Assembly: GCF_020165195.1 (NCBI RefSeq)
Contig: NZ_JAIUHR010000017.1
Location: 1-64,000 of the forward strand
Length of the DNA: 64,000 nt
Direction of reading: 5' to 3'
Origin: Mesorhizobium sp. CA14
Lineage (GTDB): Bacteria; Pseudomonadota; Alphaproteobacteria; Rhizobiales; Rhizobiaceae
Shown here: positions 17,662 to 26,696 of the stretch, piece after piece
Layout of the letters: every line of letters starts with the position of its first letter
How positions within the stretch are numbered: the stretch's first letter is position 1
Program-made: the position numbers and the translations under genes
Notes under the pieces: model-generated
What the model was told of the DNA's origin: nothing
What the model saw: only the letters and a program-made list of their open reading frames with translations
The model's database searches: none

Positions 17662-18351
17662 TCAGAACGTCTCGACCCAGGGCCTCAGCTCGACCTCGAA
17701 GCTCCAGGCGCTGCGATGCTGGCGATGGACGGCGAGATAGGTCTCTGCGATCGCGTCGGGCGAGAGGTGACGATCCGGACGGTCGGGCTCGGGCGCCTGT
17801 CCGGCCGGCTCGATCTGGCCGTCGATGATGAAATGCGCGACATGGATGTTCTTCGGCGCGAGCTCGCGCGCCATCGATTGCGCCAGCCCGCGCAGGCCGA
17901 ATTTCGGCATGGCGAAACCGGCCGAGCCGGAGAAGCCCTTGAGGCTTGCCGTGGCGCCGGTGAACAGGATCGAGCCGGAGCCGCGCGCCAGGAGCCGGCG
18001 CGCCGCCTGCTGGCCGATCAGAAAGCCGCCATAGGCACCGACGAGCAGGGCTTGCTTGACCGCCTCGGGATCGAGCTCGGCGATCGGGCCGCGCGTGCGG
18101 CCGCTGGCGTTGAAGACGGCAATTTCGAGGGAACCGGCCTTGTCGGCCGCCTCGAAGAGCCGCTCGACGGAGGCTGCGTCCGATACGTCTGTTTCCACGG
18201 CCTGCGCGCCGGTTTCCTTGACCAGCGCGTCCAGTTTGCCGACGTTGCGCGCGGCAAGGACGACGCCGAAACCCTCCTTGGCGAGAAGCCGCGCCAGCGA
18301 GGCACTTAGTCCGGAGCCGGCGCCCGCGATCAATGCGACTTTGGCTGTCAT
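17662..18351 (-). CDS. SDR family oxidoreductase with Tyr-to-Phe active site
   Basis: A 229-residue short-chain dehydrogenase. Start at ATG 18349-18351 behind GGAGGAAA (a longer frame to 18642 is not used). The NAD(P)-binding turn is ALIAGAGSGLSASLA and the strand-4 block is AVFNASGRTRG. In the catalytic region, ILFTGATASLKGFSG is followed by SAGFAMPKFGLRGLAQSM: the lysine of YxxxK is present but the tyrosine is phenylalanine. This substitution is seen in a subfamily with the IHVAHFIIDGQI ending and suggests altered chemistry or a binding role. It is divergent from anmK. Confidence 0.8.
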   Translation of the reverse strand: MTAKVALIAGAGSGLSASLARLLAKEGFGVVLAARNVGKLDALVKETGAQAVETDVSDAASVERLFEAADKAGSLEIAVFNASGRTRGPIAELDPEAVKQALLVGAYGGFLIGQQAARRLLARGSGSILFTGATASLKGFSGSAGFAMPKFGLRGLAQSMARELAPKNIHVAHFIIDGQIEPAGQAPEPDRPDRHLSPDAIAETYLAVHRQHRSAWSFEVELRPWVETF

Positions 18352-18535
18352 GGCGTTTCCTCCTTGGGATAGCTCGATGTCGGGTCCACAGGCTCGCGCC
18401 TTCGGCGGCAAGAGGCAAGAACGTGGTTGCTCGATTTTCGCCATTTGGCGCAAAAGGCGGCCAGTAAGGTGAAAGACTTGCCTGCCGCGCCGATCCGTCC
18501 GACACGTGGTTGGACGACGATTCGGGGACAAGACC

Positions 18536-19651
18536 ATGGAATCAATCTGGGCCGTCGGCCTGATGACCGGCACGGTGCTCGACGGCCATATCGACGTGGC
18601 GCTGATCAAGACGGACGGCGAGCGCATCGCCGACACCGGCACCTACACGCTGGCCCCCTACCCGCAACCGATCCGCGCCCTGCTCGAGGAAACGCTGCGC
18701 CAGGCGCGCGCCTGGAATTTCGAGGGACCGGAGCCGGAGATCTTCCGCGAGGCCGAGGAGGCGCTGACGCACGCGCAGTCGGCGGCGGTCAAGGATCTGG
18801 TCGAGAGCCAGGGGATGAGCATGGCCGATATCGGCATCGTCGGCTTCCACGGCCAGACGGTGCTGCATCGCGCTCCGCAGCCGGGACGCATCGGCCGCAC
18901 GCGCCAGCTGGGCGATGGCGAGCTGATGGCCTCGCTGCTCGGCACCAAGGTCGCCTATGATTTCCGCTCGGCCGATGTCGCGGCCGGCGGGCAAGGCGCC
19001 CCCTTGGCTGCCGCCTACCATGCAGCGCTGCTGAAGGAAGCCGATCCGAGCGGCGACACCGCCGTGCTCAATCTCGGCGGCGTCGGCAACATCACCTGGT
19101 GGGACGGTAAGGACAATATCGTCGCCTTCGACACGGGTCCGGCGAACGCGCCGGTGAACGATTTCATCAAGGCCAAGGGCCTCGGCGAGATGGACCGCGA
19201 CGGCAGGCTGGCTGCCGCCGGCAAGGTCGACGAGGAACGGCTCGCCAGGCTCCTGCAGCATCCGTACCTGACGAAGCCCTATCCGAAATCGCTCGACCGC
19301 TTCGACTTTACCGCGGCGATGGCCGAGGGGCTTGGCGCGGAGGATGGCGCGGCGACGCTGACGGCCTTCATCGTGTCGGCCGTCGGCAAGGCGCTCGACC
19401 TGTTGCCGCGTCGCCCGAAGCGGCTCGCGGTCAGCGGCGGCGGCCGCCACAATCCGACAATGATGGCAATGCTCGAAAGCCGCGCCGGCGTCGAAGTGGT
19501 GCAGGCCGAGACGCTCGGATGGAAGGGCGATGCCGTCGAGGCGGAATGTTTCGCTTTCCTCGCCGTGCGCGTGCTGCGCGGCCTGCCGATCAGCTTTCCG
19601 AGCACCACCGGCGCGCCCGAGCCGCTGCGCGGCGGAAAACTGGCGGGCTGA
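18536..19651 (+). CDS. anmK: Anhydro-N-acetylmuramic acid kinase
   Basis: A 371-residue ASKHA-fold kinase that cleaves and phosphorylates 1,6-anhydro-MurNAc to MurNAc-6-phosphate in cell-wall recycling. ATG 18536 ([17 protein letters not shown]) is chosen over 18506. The family's GLMSGTSLDG appears as [10 protein letters not shown]. Other landmarks are [55 protein letters not shown] and [13 protein letters not shown]. No other recycling gene (nagZ, amgK, murQ) is adjacent. It ends back-to-back with the GNAT gene: the two stop codons share no base but touch (TGATCA). Confidence 0.92.
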   Translation: MESIWAVGLMTGTVLDGHIDVALIKTDGERIADTGTYTLAPYPQPIRALLEETLRQARAWNFEGPEPEIFREAEEALTHAQSAAVKDLVESQGMSMADIGIVGFHGQTVLHRAPQPGRIGRTRQLGDGELMASLLGTKVAYDFRSADVAAGGQGAPLAAAYHAALLKEADPSGDTAVLNLGGVGNITWWDGKDNIVAFDTGPANAPVNDFIKAKGLGEMDRDGRLAAAGKVDEERLARLLQHPYLTKPYPKSLDRFDFTAAMAEGLGAEDGAATLTAFIVSAVGKALDLLPRRPKRLAVSGGGRHNPTMMAMLESRAGVEVVQAETLGWKGDAVEAECFAFLAVRVLRGLPISFPSTTGAPEPLRGGKLAG

Positions 19652-20077
19652 TCAGGACGACAGCTTCTTTTGCAGGAAGGTGCGGCTGCGGCCGGCCGGG
19701 AAATCCGGCAGCTCGCCGAACGGCTTGTAGCCTTGGCGCCGATAGACCTTTTCGGCGATCGGGTTGAAGGTGTCGATCCAGGCGCCGTGGCAACCGCGCG
19801 CGATCGCCTCCCGTTCGGCGGCGTCGAGCATGCCAGCGGCAATGCCTTTTCCGCGCTGTTTTTCGTCGACCCACAGCCACTGCACATAGAGCCAGCCCCA
19901 GGCGGTGTAGCCGGAAATACCGGCAACGAGGGCGCCGGTTTCGCCGCGCACGAAAATCGCGAGCGACTTTCGGCCTGACGCTCCGACATCGGCATCGTTG
20001 AAAGCGGTGAGGCTTCCGCTCAGGAAAGCGAGGTCCTGCGGCGAGGGCTCGGCGGTGATCTCGAGGCTTGTCTTCAT
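19652..20077 (-). CDS. GNAT family N-acetyltransferase
   Basis: A 141-residue acetyltransferase; start ATG 20075-20077 (MKTSLEITAEPSPQDLAF). The acetyl-CoA pyrophosphate-binding motif is VDEKQRGKGIAAGML (Q/R-x-x-G-x-G/A), preceded by the beta-strand LYVQWLWV and followed by RGCHGAWIDTF. The end, PFGELPDFPAGRSRTFLQKK, is the usual aromatic-rich C-terminal strand of small GNATs of unknown substrate. It is convergent with anmK. The substrate cannot be told from sequence. Confidence 0.82.
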   Translation of the reverse strand: MKTSLEITAEPSPQDLAFLSGSLTAFNDADVGASGRKSLAIFVRGETGALVAGISGYTAWGWLYVQWLWVDEKQRGKGIAAGMLDAAEREAIARGCHGAWIDTFNPIAEKVYRRQGYKPFGELPDFPAGRSRTFLQKKLSS

Positions 20078-20234
20078 CGCGGTTTTCGCTCCGGCCGATA
20101 TTGCGCCAAGCCATAGCGAAGGACCCAAGGTTTCGGCAAGCCAGCCACGACCCGCAAAAAAATTTCCCCATCACGTATCCCGGAGCGCGCCTCGTACGTC
20201 CTAGGCGCTTCATCACGCAGCAGGAGAAACTTTG

Positions 20235-20774
20235 ATGAGGAAATTGATCGTCGGCAGCTTCGTTTCGCTCGACGGCGTTATCGAAGCGCCCATGACCTGG
20301 GCACCGCCCTTCTTTGTCGGAGACGCGCTGGAGCATTCCTATCAGAAGGCCGGCGAAGTGGAGTATTTCCTGCTCGGCCGCGTGACCTACGAGCTGTTTT
20401 CCAGCCGGTGGCCGCAAATCCAGGGCAAGTACATGGACCGCATGAATGGGCTGAAGAAGCTGGTCGCGTCGCGCAGCCTGAAGGAGGTCGGCTGGAATGC
20501 TTCCCTGATCGAAGGCGACGTTACGAAGGGCCTCGCCGCGATCAAGGCGCAAGGCGGCGGCGACATACTGAAATACGGCATCAGCCAGCTCGATCAGACC
20601 CTGCTCGCCGGCGGTCTCGTCGACGAATATCAGCTGTCGATCCTGCCGATCCGGGTCGGCCAAGGAAAGCGCGCCTTCCAGGACGTCGATCCGTCCCTGG
20701 TCAGGTTGGAGCTCACGGACACGCGCCGGTTCGAAAGCGGCATCGTGACGCTCACCTATCGCGTGCTGAAATGA
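20235..20774 (+). CDS. Dihydrofolate reductase family protein (RibD C-terminal domain)
   Basis: A 179-residue single-domain protein of the RibD_C/DHFR-like fold: MRKLIVGSFVSLDGVIEAP at the start, FLLGRVTYELFSSRWP near residue 48, and ILKYGISQLDQTLLAGGLV, DEYQLSILPIRVGQGKR toward the end. A good AGGAGA ribosome site precedes ATG 20235. Such proteins bind NADPH and reduce pterin- or flavin-like or still unknown substrates; they are often paired with ECF sigma factors, as here (GFA and ECF genes follow on the same strand). Confidence 0.85.
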   Translation: MRKLIVGSFVSLDGVIEAPMTWAPPFFVGDALEHSYQKAGEVEYFLLGRVTYELFSSRWPQIQGKYMDRMNGLKKLVASRSLKEVGWNASLIEGDVTKGLAAIKAQGGGDILKYGISQLDQTLLAGGLVDEYQLSILPIRVGQGKRAFQDVDPSLVRLELTDTRRFESGIVTLTYRVLK

Positions 20775-20904
20775 CGTGGGCGCAAAGTCGACATACTGGT
20801 TGCCGAGCGAATCCGTCAGGCGGCACGTATCCTTTTCTCACCGCCATACGTCTTGGAACCGGCCGGCGATCGTGCCGGGCGCCAAACCTGGGGACTATTG
20901 GGCT

Positions 20905-21324
20905 ATGTTGAAGACCTACGCAGGAAGCTGCCATTGCGGCAAGGTGCGGTTCGAGGCCGATATCGACCTCAGCCAGGGAACCGTCAAATGCAATTGCTCG
21001 ACCTGCACCAAAACGCGCTCCTGGGTGGGCTTCGTCGGTCCTCGGCAATTTCGTCTTGTGTCCGGGGCCGAAGCGCAGACCGAATACCGGTGGACTCCGC
21101 CAGGCAGGGAAGCGCCCAGCGTCCACTATCACTTCTGCGCGACCTGCGGCGTGCGCATGCCGGCGCGTGGCGATGTTCCGGCACTTGGCGGCATCGTCTA
21201 CGCCATTCCGATGGCGGCTCTCGACGGGATAGACCCCGAAGAGCTAGCTGCGGCGCCGGTGAGGCATGTCGACGGCAGACATGATCGCTTCGATCGGGCT
21301 CCCGACGACATAAGGCTGATGTAA
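20905..21324 (+). CDS. GFA family zinc-binding protein
   Basis: A 139-residue glutathione-dependent formaldehyde-activating (GFA/CENP-V) fold protein. Start is ATG 20905 (MLKTYAGSCHCGKVRFEA); the upstream in-frame extension lacks a ribosome site. The zinc ligands are visible as CHCGKV near residue 9, CNCSTCTK near 30 and FCATCGVR near 80. In the founding enzyme the fold catalyses glutathione-formaldehyde adduct formation, but most members have unknown substrates. It sits between a DHFR-like gene and an ECF sigma gene, whose ATG follows its stop by one base. Confidence 0.87.
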   Translation: MLKTYAGSCHCGKVRFEADIDLSQGTVKCNCSTCTKTRSWVGFVGPRQFRLVSGAEAQTEYRWTPPGREAPSVHYHFCATCGVRMPARGDVPALGGIVYAIPMAALDGIDPEELAAAPVRHVDGRHDRFDRAPDDIRLM

Positions 21325-21325
21325 C

Positions 21326-22309
21326 ATGACGGAGCTTGCGCCGCGGGACGCGCATAACGGTGTTCGTGTTGTCATGACGATGCAGCCAAGGCTTGAACCT
21401 ACGGGACTCTTCGACGTTCGCTATGCCGCATTCTTAGAAACGGTCGCGCATTTGCGGGAACGGCTGCACCGCTATTGCACGCGCATGACGGGCTCGGCGC
21501 TCGACGGCGAGGACGTCATGCAGGAAACGCTATTCGAGATCTATCGCAAGATCGAGATGATCGACGATCCGGGCGCGCTTCGCTCGTGGCTGTTTCGCAC
21601 CGCGCACAACCGCTGCATCGACTTCCTGCGCAACCGGCAAACGCGGCGACGCGCCGAAACCAATTTTGCCATCGACGAGATCGTTCTGCCGGCGGAACCC
21701 GCTGGCCAGGGCACCGATCGCGCCATCGAACGGCTGGTGATCCACCTGCCGCCGAAGGAGCGGGCCTGCATTCTGCTGAAGGACGTCTTCGACCATTCGC
21801 TCGAAGAGATCGCCGACCTCGTCGGGTCGACGATCGGCGGCGTCAAGGCCGCCTTGAGCCGCGGCCGCGCCAAGCTGGCAGCGCTGCCGAGCCAGTCAGT
21901 CGTTCGTTCCGAGCCTTCGCCGGATCCACAGCTTTCAAGGCTGCTCAACCGCTATGTCGAACTCTTCAACCGCCGGGACTGGGAGGGCGTGCGGGCACTG
22001 ACCAGCGCGGACGCACAGTTGCGGGTATCGGACTGCTTCAGGGGGCCTTTGTCGGATTCGATCTACTTCGTCGAATATGAAAAGGGCAAAGCGAACTGGC
22101 GGATAGCCATCGGCGCGGTGGATGACGAAATCGTGCTGCTCGTGCTCCACCGAGGCGAAGCAGGCTGGGTACCGGCCTATCCGGTTCGGATCGAAGCGAC
22201 CGGGGATGCCGTCGTTCGGATCAGCGACTATTATGCATGCTCGTGGCTGCTAAGAGCGGCGCGCATGGTTGTCGTTGCGGATCCGAACTGTGACCGTTCA
22301 GCCCGCTGA
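21326..22309 (+). CDS. ECF sigma factor with NTF2/SnoaL-like C-terminal extension
   Basis: A 327-residue extracytoplasmic-function sigma factor. Sigma-2 is at about residues 45-110 (DGEDVMQETLFEIY, LRSWLFRTAHNRCIDFLR) and sigma-4 at about 135-190 (LPPKERACILLKDVFDHS, IADLVGSTIGGVKAALSRGR). A further 125 residues (SRLLNRYVELFNRRDWEGV onward) resemble a SnoaL/NTF2 domain, as in ECF groups where the fused domain replaces an anti-sigma factor. No anti-sigma gene is present. It is probably cotranscribed with the DHFR-like and GFA genes (one-base gap). The 3' end overlaps the convergent MFS gene by 12 bp. Confidence 0.88.
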   Translation: MTELAPRDAHNGVRVVMTMQPRLEPTGLFDVRYAAFLETVAHLRERLHRYCTRMTGSALDGEDVMQETLFEIYRKIEMIDDPGALRSWLFRTAHNRCIDFLRNRQTRRRAETNFAIDEIVLPAEPAGQGTDRAIERLVIHLPPKERACILLKDVFDHSLEEIADLVGSTIGGVKAALSRGRAKLAALPSQSVVRSEPSPDPQLSRLLNRYVELFNRRDWEGVRALTSADAQLRVSDCFRGPLSDSIYFVEYEKGKANWRIAIGAVDDEIVLLVLHRGEAGWVPAYPVRIEATGDAVVRISDYYACSWLLRAARMVVVADPNCDRSAR

Positions 22310-23476
22310 CCGCCACGCCGCTGCGCCCGCCGCCACCAGCATCAGTGCCGCCGCGATCAAGGCGCAGTTGGCGAAGCCGAGGCTCGTGTAGAGCGGGCCG
22401 AAGCCTGCCGTGCCGACGGTGACGGCGAGATAGGTGACCGCGCTGTTCAGGCCCATGATGGTGCCGCGCCGCGACGGGTCGAGCGCGGTGAGGCGCATGA
22501 CCAGCACGTTCAGTCCGAAATGGTTGGCAAGGCCCCAGACGGCGATCGTCGCGATCAGCAGGCCGAAGCCGCCGCTCGCCAACGCGATCGCGACATAGAC
22601 TGAGGCGACGAGAAGATAGGCGAAAGGCATGACGCGGCGGGCGCCGAGCCGGTCGATGATGCCATCGAGCAAGGCGGCCGCGCCGAAACCGAGGCCATAG
22701 GCGACCGCCGCCAGGCCGTTGGCGCTGACCGGCTCGCCGAGCGCTTGGTGGAGATGATCGCCGAGATAGCCGTAGACGCCGTAGAAGGCGGTCATGAAGG
22801 CACCGCAGGCAATGAGCAGCGGCAGGATGCCGAGAACGGCGAGCGCGCCAAGCGGCGACGGCGCGGGGCCGCTTTTCCTACTATCGTGCAGCGAGCTCAT
22901 GGCCAAGCCGGCGACGGCCGCTCCTGCGAGCAGCGCAACGGCCGCGAAGACCGCGCGCCAGTGGATGAGATCGGCAATCACGGCCGACAGCGAGACGCCG
23001 GCGACCATGGAAAGCGTCCAGCCGGTCAGCACCACCCCGATGGTGCCGCTTTCGCGGCCAGGCGGCGCGATCGCGGCCGAGCTGGCATAGATCGCCGGCA
23101 TGGCGATGCCGGCGGCGATGCCGGCAACGAGCTGGGCGGCCACCAGCATCGTCACCGTCGGCGCCAAAGCGCTGGCGACCAGCGCGATGGCCAGCAGCAG
23201 CAATGCGCCCTGCAGTATGCGGCGCGCGCCGATCCGGTCGATGTAGCGGGCAAGGAAGAGCGCGCTGGCCGACGTGCCGAGGCCGAAGGCAGCGGCAGCC
23301 GTCATCACCGCCGGCACGCTGGCCCCGAACGATGCCGCGACAGCGGGCGCGATCGGCCCCAGAACCAGCGAATTGGAGCCGATGACGGCGATGCAGCCGG
23401 TCAGCAGATAGGCGGCTGCGGGGATCGGCGCGCGGGGCGCCTCGGTTATAATTGCTGATTGATTGCTGTTCGACAT
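22298..23476 (-). CDS. MFS transporter (DHA1/AraJ-like)
   Basis: A 392-residue major facilitator with 12 predicted helices. The loop 2-3 motif A is ARYIDRIGARRIL and the second-half counterpart DGIIDRLGARRVM; TGWTLSMVAGVSLSA fits the antiporter motif C region. It is most like drug or metabolite:H+ antiporters of the AraJ type. It is divergent from an Lrp/AsnC regulator with only 48 bp between start codons, and a perfect TATGATCATA dyad (23476-23485) overlaps its start, so repression or activation by that regulator is likely. Substrate unknown; an amino-acid exporter role is possible given the regulator. Confidence 0.85.
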   Translation of the reverse strand: MSNSNQSAIITEAPRAPIPAAAYLLTGCIAVIGSNSLVLGPIAPAVAASFGASVPAVMTAAAAFGLGTSASALFLARYIDRIGARRILQGALLLLAIALVASALAPTVTMLVAAQLVAGIAAGIAMPAIYASSAAIAPPGRESGTIGVVLTGWTLSMVAGVSLSAVIADLIHWRAVFAAVALLAGAAVAGLAMSSLHDSRKSGPAPSPLGALAVLGILPLLIACGAFMTAFYGVYGYLGDHLHQALGEPVSANGLAAVAYGLGFGAAALLDGIIDRLGARRVMPFAYLLVASVYVAIALASGGFGLLIATIAVWGLANHFGLNVLVMRLTALDPSRRGTIMGLNSAVTYLAVTVGTAGFGPLYTSLGFANCALIAAALMLVAAGAAAWRSAG

Positions 23477-23524
23477 ATGATCATAATGACCGAATTAAAT
23501 TCCGCAACAACGGAGAATTTCCAT

Positions 23525-24064
23525 ATGGACGCAGAAACAGATGACATTCAGCGGAACAAGCATCTGGCCCGGGAGGTCGACCCTATCGACCGAAAGATAT
23601 TAGGCGTCCTCGTCGAGGACGCGACCATCAGCTATGCCGAGCTCGGCGAGCGCGTCGGCCTGTCGCCGCCGGCAGCACATGAGCGGGTCAAGCGGCTGAA
23701 GCGCAGCGGCGCCATCCGCGCCACATCGGCGATCATCGATCCGAGGGCGGTGAAGAAGCCACTGCTTGCCTTCGTGCATATCGACACCCGGGGCTGGGGC
23801 AAGACGCCGGAGCTGATGGCGGTCTCCAAATATCCGGAGGTCGAGGAGATCCACACGGTCGCCGGCGACACTTGCATGCTGCTTAAGGTGCGCACCGAGG
23901 ACACGCGCGCGCTGGAGGGCCTGCTGGCCCGTCTCTACGATACGCCCGGCGTGACCTCGACGCGCAGCTATGTGGTGCTCTCGACCTATCTCGAGCGGCC
24001 GGTGCAGCCCGAGATCACGAACGAATGGCCGGCGCCGAAGCACATGGCGAACCCGGTTTATTAA
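23525..24064 (+). CDS. Lrp/AsnC family transcriptional regulator
   Basis: A 179-residue regulator; start ATG 23525 follows CGGAG. The N-terminal winged helix reads VDPIDRKILGVLVEDATISY, AELGERVGLSPPAAHERVKRL. The C-terminal RAM ligand domain has FVHIDTRGWGKTPEL, EVEEIHTVAGDTCMLLKV and PGVTSTRSYVVLSTYLER. Lrp proteins bind amino acids at the dimer interface and commonly control the divergent gene, here an MFS transporter. The short AT-rich intergenic segment with the TATGATCATA dyad is the obvious operator candidate. Confidence 0.92.
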   Translation: MDAETDDIQRNKHLAREVDPIDRKILGVLVEDATISYAELGERVGLSPPAAHERVKRLKRSGAIRATSAIIDPRAVKKPLLAFVHIDTRGWGKTPELMAVSKYPEVEEIHTVAGDTCMLLKVRTEDTRALEGLLARLYDTPGVTSTRSYVVLSTYLERPVQPEITNEWPAPKHMANPVY

Positions 24065-24564
24065 GTCGCCGCGATCTGGTGGCGCCTGGAACGCGCCAGC
24101 AGATAGAACGCCGCGACATGCGTGATCATAAGCAGCGGCACGTAGAGGATCGGGATCGCGTAGGTCGCGCCCAACTGCCCCGCATGGCCAGGAAGATCGA
24201 GCACGGTGCCGAGATAATAGTCGCCGACAAGGTCCACCACGCCCGCGAGGTTGAAGGCGACGACCAACGGCCAGAAGATCGCGGGCCTCCCCACCGCGAC
24301 CAGCGCCAGCATGGCAAGCAGGCCGGTCCCGAAATCGCCATAGGCGGCGAAGCTTGCGAAGCCAGGAGCAAGGTCGGGACCGACGACGCCCGGGATGAGG
24401 AAGACGAGGCCGAAGAAGCGGAAGCTGTGCAGCGTTGCTATCGCGCGCTGCGCCTCTATCGGCTCCATCGACCTCAGTCTTGGCCAGATATAGGCGACGA
24501 AGCAAAGCAGCCACGGCACATAGCCGAGTGCAAGATGGATGTTGAAGATCATCGCTGGTGACAT
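24061..24564 (-). CDS. Predicted four-to-five-helix membrane protein
   Basis: A 167-residue integral membrane protein with hydrophobic segments at about residues 5-25 (IHLALGYVPWLLCFVAYIW), 48-65 (FRFFGLVFLIPGVVG), 78-90, 95-115 (FWPLVVAFNLAGVVDL) and 130-155 (YAIPILYVPLLMITHVAAF). Short conserved-looking loops carry Asp and Tyr. No family function is recognised. The 3' end overlaps the Lrp gene by 4 bp (convergent), and a GCAATTCC-family repeat lies just upstream. Confidence 0.75.
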   Translation of the reverse strand: MSPAMIFNIHLALGYVPWLLCFVAYIWPRLRSMEPIEAQRAIATLHSFRFFGLVFLIPGVVGPDLAPGFASFAAYGDFGTGLLAMLALVAVGRPAIFWPLVVAFNLAGVVDLVGDYYLGTVLDLPGHAGQLGATYAIPILYVPLLMITHVAAFYLLARSRRHQIAAT

Positions 24565-24590
24565 CTTCGCCTCCTTCAGTGTTGGTTTTT

Positions 24591-24660
24591 CGCAATTCCG
24601 GAGGGAAGGCTATGGCGAAGCCGCCGAGCCTAACCGCCGAACGATTTTCCTGGAATTGCT
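24591..24660. repeat. Short palindromic intergenic element, GCAATTCC family, copy 2
   Basis: It begins CGCAATTCCGGAGGGAAGG and ends TTTTCCTGGAATTGCT; the ends are inverted repeats and match copies 1, 3 and 4, with a longer centre. It ends on the first base of the methyltransferase stop codon. Confidence 0.65.
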
Positions 24661-25484
24661 CAATTGACCGGAACGGCTTCGAACACAGCCGTCAGAATGC
24701 CCAGCCGTCCCTCCATGAGATTGCGCCCGAGATTGGTGGCGAATTCGGCGAAACCCTGGCCCATGACGACCCCGAGATTGAGCGAGGGCGGGCCCGCGGC
24801 ACGGAGCTCGGCGAACCAGGCTTTCGCGGCAGCCGTGTCGTCACGGCGGACGAGCGTGCCGAAGCCGGCGGCTTCGATCGCCTCGCAGGTCGCATCGGCC
24901 GTCAGCAGGAAGCTTTCGCCCAGCGTCTTCGCCCAGGGCACCGGATAGAGCGGATCGCCACCATTCAGCACGACGTCGAAGGTGGCGAATTTTCCGCCCG
25001 GCTTCAAAACGCGCCTGATCTCGCGGTAGAGCAGCGGCCGGTCGGCGATGTTCATCGCCACATGCTGCAACAGCGCGGCATCGAAACGGCTGTCTTCGAA
25101 AGGCAGCGCCAGAGCGCTGCCGGCTTCGAACGACACTTTGGCGTCTTGGCCGGTGCGCGTGGTCAGGTAGCGCGCGGCCTCGACGAAGGGTTCGCTTAGG
25201 TCGACTCCGATCATCGTGCAGCCATAGGTCTCGGCAAGAAACCGGGCAGGCCCGCCGACGCCCGATCCGACGTCGAGCACGGACATGCCGGCATTGATGG
25301 CGGCCAGATTGGCGAGCTCCGCAGTCGCGGCCAGCCCGCGGGTATGGAATTGGTCGAGGGTCGCCAGCTGTTCGGGCTTCAGCCGCTGTTGCTCAGGCCC
25401 AAACACCGCCAGTGCGTTCTTCAATCGATCGGTCAAGCCGGTCGCGCGATAGTGATCGCGCACGCGATCGAGTTCATCGGTCAT
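24660..25484 (-). CDS. Class I SAM-dependent methyltransferase
   Basis: A 274-residue methyltransferase. Motif I is VLDVGSGVGGPARFLA (about residue 70), with the acidic ribose-binding residue in MIGVDLSEPFVEAAR, motif II-like FDAALLQHVAMNIAD and motif III VLKPGGKFATFDVV. The N-terminal HYRATGLTDRLKNAL and the C-terminal half resemble sarcosine/dimethylglycine or phosphoethanolamine-type small-molecule methyltransferases, but the substrate cannot be fixed. It is divergent from a LysR gene, 84 bp away, that may control it. Confidence 0.85.
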   Translation of the reverse strand: MTDELDRVRDHYRATGLTDRLKNALAVFGPEQQRLKPEQLATLDQFHTRGLAATAELANLAAINAGMSVLDVGSGVGGPARFLAETYGCTMIGVDLSEPFVEAARYLTTRTGQDAKVSFEAGSALALPFEDSRFDAALLQHVAMNIADRPLLYREIRRVLKPGGKFATFDVVLNGGDPLYPVPWAKTLGESFLLTADATCEAIEAAGFGTLVRRDDTAAAKAWFAELRAAGPPSLNLGVVMGQGFAEFATNLGRNLMEGRLGILTAVFEAVPVN

Positions 25485-25568
25485 TGCCGTTTCCTTTCAA
25501 GCTTCCAGGTCACGCAAGAGATACGACCGCTTTCTGCGAGCGCCTATCCGCGATAATGTCGATAGGTC

Positions 25569-26549
25569 ATGAAGCAGAACTTCACAGTCAGGCACGGCGC
25601 GCTCGATGGGGTCGAAGCGTTTTTGAGCGTGGCCAAGCATCGCAATTTCCGCAAGGCAGCGGCTGAGCTTGCCGTCACCCCGTCAGCAATCAGCCAGGCG
25701 ATACGCACGCTCGAGGCGCGCATCGGCACCGCGCTGTTCATCCGCACGACGCGCAGCGTCGGCCTGACGGAAGCCGGCGAGCGCTTTTTCGCCCGCGCCC
25801 GGCCGGCGTTCGAGGAACTGATCGCCGCAAGCGAGATCGCGCGCGGGATGGGCCAGCGGCCGGCGGGGCTGTTGCGCCTTTCAGTACCGCCAGCCGTGGT
25901 GCCGGTGCTGCTGGAGCCGATGATCGCCTCCTTTGCCCAGGCCTATCCCGAGATCGAGCTGGAGATCGTCGCCAGCGGCGAACTTACCGATCTCGCCGCC
26001 GAAGGATTCGACGCCGGCATCCGCATGGGCGACCTGATCGCGCCCGACATGATCGCGGTTCGCCTGACGCCCTCCTTTCCGATGGTGGTGGTCGGCAGTC
26101 CGGATTACTTGCGCCGGCGCGTCGCGCCCGAGCGCATCGAGGACCTGCGCGACCATGCCTGCCTGCGCCTGCGCCGCTCGAATGGTTCGGTCGCGCCCTG
26201 GTCCTTTGTCGACGGCAACAAGGCCGTCGAGGCAATCGTGTCGGGACCGCTCATCGCGCACGACTATCCATCGCTGCTCGGCGCGGCAATCCAGGGTATC
26301 GGGCTAGCCCAGGTGCCGAGCCCGATCGCCGAAGCGCCGATCGCCGACGGGCGACTGCAGGCGCTGCTCGACCGCTTCGCAGTGACCACGCCGGGCGTTT
26401 TCCTCTATTATCCGGAAAGGCACCAGGTGCTGCCCAAGCTGCGCGCTTTCATCGACCACATCAGACAGCCGGGCGGCGCTGACGCTCCGCGGAGCGATCG
26501 GGCACGCGGCGGCAGAGCTGACGCTTCGAAGACCCGTGAAGGCGGTTGA
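25569..26549 (+). CDS. LysR family transcriptional regulator
   Basis: A 326-residue LTTR. The N-terminal HTH runs GVEAFLSVAKHRNFRKAA, AELAVTPSAISQAIRTLEAR, IGTALFIRTTRSVGLTEAG. The effector domain contains LRLSVPPAVVPVLL, GFDAGIRMGDLI and LIAHDYPSLLGAAIQGIGLA, typical of the CrgA/AaeR-like subgroup. The last 25 residues are a basic, low-complexity tail (PRSDRARGGRADASKTREGG) that is unusually long for the family. Divergent from the SAM methyltransferase gene, its likely target. Confidence 0.9.
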   Translation: MKQNFTVRHGALDGVEAFLSVAKHRNFRKAAAELAVTPSAISQAIRTLEARIGTALFIRTTRSVGLTEAGERFFARARPAFEELIAASEIARGMGQRPAGLLRLSVPPAVVPVLLEPMIASFAQAYPEIELEIVASGELTDLAAEGFDAGIRMGDLIAPDMIAVRLTPSFPMVVVGSPDYLRRRVAPERIEDLRDHACLRLRRSNGSVAPWSFVDGNKAVEAIVSGPLIAHDYPSLLGAAIQGIGLAQVPSPIAEAPIADGRLQALLDRFAVTTPGVFLYYPERHQVLPKLRAFIDHIRQPGGADAPRSDRARGGRADASKTREGG

Positions 26550-26696
26550 ACCAGGCGACAAGCCGCTCGACCGCCGCGAGGAGCAGAGCGGCTTCGGCGA
26601 TGCCGGTCGCATGCGCCGCGCCTTCAGAGGAGCTTCGGCCAACCACCGCAAGCGATCCGGCGTGCGACGGCGCGAAGGTAACGCCTTTCTAAATCC

